The notes beneath the pieces are model-generated. The model saw nothing but the letters and a program-made list of their open reading frames with translations. It had not been told where the DNA came from and made no database searches. A program made the translations under genes and the position numbers. Positions 61,189 through 64,000 of a stretch of 64,000 nt of DNA are shown piece after piece. Source of the stretch: Strongylocentrotus purpuratus (lineage: Eukaryota; Echinodermata; Echinoidea; Camarodonta; Strongylocentrotidae); the NCBI RefSeq assembly GCF_000002235.5, contig NW_022145596.1:30496640-30560639 (forward strand), in the 5' to 3' direction. The stretch's first letter is position 1; every line of letters begins with the position of its first letter.

Positions 61189-61885
61189 GGCCCCAATGGA
61201 CGACATCCGATCCGTTAAACTGCAACGATGGAGACTTCCATTGTTATACCTCGGATCTCTGTATACCGTATAATTGGAAGTGTGACGGATATAGAGACTG
61301 CGAAGATGGCTCAGATGAATACGATTGTATTAGTAATGCCACTTCCAAGATCTACCCTAACACATGTGATTGGGACAGCTTTGTATGCGACAATGGGCAG
61401 TACATACCGAAGAATTGGGAATGTGATTTCTACGAAGATTGCTCTGATGGTAGTGACGAACATTACTCATCTTCCACGCTGATGCCGTACACTACTCAGG
61501 ATCCTGGTTGCAGGTTCCTGCGGGTGCCTTGTGGACCAGGGGCCACGCCCCGCTGTGTCTGGCAGTGGTTTGTTTGCGACGGCGAGGCTGACTGCTCAAA
61601 CAGGAGCGACGAGGCACATTGCGGAACTGAAGAGCCTGGATGGCCAACCACCAACATTCCTGTCCCGACGACCATCTCCCATTGTCTTAACGGTGACTTT
61701 AAATGCAGGAATGGTCAGAAGTGCATACCCAGATCAGAGCAATGCAACAGTTACTACGACTGTTCCGATCTCAGTGATGGAGATGGATGTCAACATGTGT
61801 TCACAACTCAAACGCCAACCATCTGCGGGATGGGTCAGTTCTTCGGTCCATAATCCGGATATTGTATCGACCAACTTTACACTTT

Positions 61886-61958
61886 GGAGACGACGGGCTT
61901 CTACAGAAGCCGAGCGAGTTGTTAAGTCTGTGACGACGGGCTTCTACAGAAGCCGAGA
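61886..61958. repeat. 26-bp direct repeat with hairpin
   Basis: GACGACGGGCTTCTACAGAAGCC recurs 44 bases later. Each copy contains the perfect hairpin GGCTTCT-AC-AGAAGCC. It lies just beyond the recognisable LRP coding. Confidence 0.85.
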
Positions 61959-61989
61959 TATATCCCTAATATGTTGACAAAGTTTTCCA

Positions 61990-64000
61990 GCTTATTATTA
62001 GCTATTATGTGCTTATAAGTTCTTTGAATTATTATTTAGATATATTCATTCATCTCATCTATTAAACAAATAATATAGTTACGTAGAAAAAAAAATCGAG
62101 AAAAAGTGATATCATTTCAACTTTACTCTAAATTAGTGTTCGGATCTAAAAAAAAAAAGCCCGAAATACCCGTACAGCTGAAGACGGACGCGTACGCGCG
62201 CGTCCGTTCTATATTCTTGCCAGGATTCTTGCTTGACGCTACTTCCAAGTTCCGTATGCACCCTTCCGCATTTCAGATATTCGTACTACGGGTCGTATTA
62301 TCGATTTCGACCCTGATTACTTATTTATATTTATCTACCCTACCGGTGTGGCATTTTTTTCATCATATACTAATCTAAGCTTTATCGATGTAGGGTATTT
62401 ACGTGACAATACGCTGTTCATTTTATAAACTTGACCAATTTAGCGAATCATTCATATATGGACCTCTTTTATGAAAGGCTTATCCCCCACCCTAAGAGGA
62501 ACACAATATTGTAAAAAAAAAAGTAACTACTCTGGAAGTTTACCGTTTTGAAAGAAGAGGATGTACGTCAATAGGTCAATCTAAATGACAATACAAACAA
62601 CCACTCTAACTTATATACCTTTACGAGGGCATCTAACCATTTTAGAGCAGGTTTGAGTAAAATATCTTGATCAACCTAAAGCCGGTCTTGGTTTGGGCGG
62701 GCATATGAAATGTTCGAATGTTATGTTCTGAAAAACGACCCCTTACTCTTCCTCTCTCTCCCCACGGAATATCACTCTTGTATTGAGCAACTCCGGCGGT
62801 ATAGCAACGAATATGAGACTTTTCCTGGGCAAAGATGCTACCATTGTTGGAGAAAAAAATGCAAGGCAACATAAAAACAAGTTTTCTGGCAACGAAGAAA
62901 AGCGAGTGCAAGATGAAGAAAATATTTTTTTATTATCATTACTATTTTATTAGAATATTGTAAGCATCATCATCATCATTTCGTGTACCGGTTTACATGT
63001 ACATGCCATCTACAGAACTAATCATGCAACGAGGATTATCAAAGTTTTATTGACACGATATGTTGAACGAGAGCACAGATGGAGACGAAGACAAATGAAT
63101 TGAATTATCACGTTGTTTGCACTTCTTTCTTTATTGTTTCATAACATATAATGAATTACTATATTTTCAATATTATTTATTTTCGAATAAATAAAAGACT
63201 ACCAAGACTTCGGCGATTACCTCCTTATTAGCAACACCCTTTAAAAAAAAACACACACACTGAAGCACAATTCCAATTTCACGAAATTCCTGACGTATTC
63301 AGAGAGGGAGGGGGGAGGGAGACAGAGAGACAGAGAGACAGACATAAACAGACAGAGATAGATAGATAAATAGATAGAAGGAGAGAGAGAGAGAGAGGGG
63401 GGGGGGGAATAATTGTGATGAATTATGATTTTGTTGTAATCTCTGTCCTTGATTTAGCTCTTTCCATTACAAACAAAACAAATCAAATATGCGTACAAAA
63501 ATTCAATAAATATTTTATTGATACAGCAACCTCATATCAGAATAGGGTTCTAAGAGATGTATAGATAGAGAAAAATAAACAAAATTAAGCGGGAGGCAAA
63601 AACTAAAACAAAATGAATATTTCAAATTATGAGAAACGAGGTCGAAAGCATTCAAAGTAAATATTTTTTTCGTTTTCGAGAATAAAACAATGTTTATCTC
63701 AAAATTCATTTCCCAAATAGTCCTATCTTTACTGTAGATTATGGCATAATGTTGGTCAGAATATAGTTACAAAATATGTCGAAAACCCATGTAAAACGAA
63801 GGCTCGGGCTTATTATTTATGGCTCGGTTGATAATCGGCCGAGCTTTAGCAGACGACAATCATTGACAATGGAATGGGGAAATGAATGGAGGTATCGACC
63901 GATCTGCGCGTGCGGCGTTGCTAACGCAGTTTGTATTGTGAGTGTATTGAAAAGGAAAGACGTGAAGCTTCAGCAAAATAAGACGGCAATTCCTCTAAAA
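61990..64000. other. no gene recognised
   Basis: AT-rich sequence with a GC-rich palindrome at about 62183-62208, a (CAT)n run near 62965 and GA-rich microsatellites at 63302-63408. No exon, RNA gene or transposon ends could be supported. Confidence 0.5.

Larger units (their letters stand above)
59366..61856 (+). pseudogene. LRP-like (LDL receptor-related) pseudogene, intronless
   Basis: It reads through one partial YWTD propeller (GIAFDWLAENLYWVDSDSD, then MYWTDWG, IYWPNGL, IFWTDAHFD, MIYWDDW). An EGF-like module follows (NPCSQNNGGCTHLC), then about eight class A LDL repeats with C-D-x-x-x-DC-x-DGSDE or DNSDE signatures. Frames change near 59620 and 59925. Stops occur after GREIHM (about 60165), in the third LDL repeat (TGA near 60483) and near 60912. 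Two MITEs interrupt it. No introns are seen across 2.5 kb, unlike typical LRP genes, so a retrocopy of an LRP1/LRP2-type mRNA is likely; no clear poly(A) or target duplication was found. Domain order matches LRP cluster organisation, but which LRP it derives from cannot be told. Confidence 0.75.

Noticed and set aside
62183-62208. GC-rich palindrome ACGGACGCG / CGCGTCCGT
   Set aside because: A perfect 9-bp stem, but isolated and without context to suggest a function.

Overview
The window is animal genomic DNA with spliced genes, long introns and a dense load of transposons. tRNA-derived SINEs, CR1-type LINEs, hAT-like MITEs with very long G tracts and an LRP-type gene relic suggest a marine invertebrate deuterostome, perhaps an echinoderm. 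That placement is an inference; no species-specific marker was found.

The real genes are members of one small four-helix membrane protein family. Exon 1 is always 75 bases and encodes a CCCF-type cysteine cluster with a G-S-x-A stretch. The later exons carry one hydrophobic segment each, and the last carries a YQEL tyrosine sorting signal. This resembles a short LAPTM4/5-type endolysosomal protein. I see exon 1 of copy A (minus, 2.5 kb, rest outside the window), copy B (minus, 7.0-13.0 kb, exon 5 not found), copy C (minus, 27.3-39.8 kb) and copy D (plus, 41.0-52.4 kb). C and D are complete and in frame, with 163 and 174 residues.

C and D lie head to head because the region is a giant, diverged, imperfect palindrome. 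The left arm is about 21.43-40.06 kb, the right arm about 40.79-56.57 kb, and the spacer about 0.7 kb. Exons, promoters, introns and an intronic SINE are mirrored. Each arm serves as the empty site for insertions in the other, which dates many elements relative to the duplication. The most striking insertion is a 1.44 kb terminal-inverted-repeat element with a CATG target duplication in the last exon of D. It replaced the ancestral stop and now supplies the last 17 residues and the stop codon.

Layout: 0-6 kb holds a LINE relic, exon 1 of copy A, a 24-bp minisatellite and a small ORF-bearing element. At 7-13 kb is copy B. At 14-21.3 kb are nested transposons, including a Harbinger-like element with TTA duplications that contains a G-rich satellite element and an EN-RT LINE. 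From 21.4 to 56.6 kb is the palindrome with C and D. At 57.2-59.2 kb are a hAT MITE with a 73-base, almost pure G tract and a 1.2 kb TIR element with subterminal repeats. At 59.36-61.86 kb is an intronless LRP-like pseudogene with stops, frameshifts and two MITE insertions. From 62 kb to the end I see no gene.
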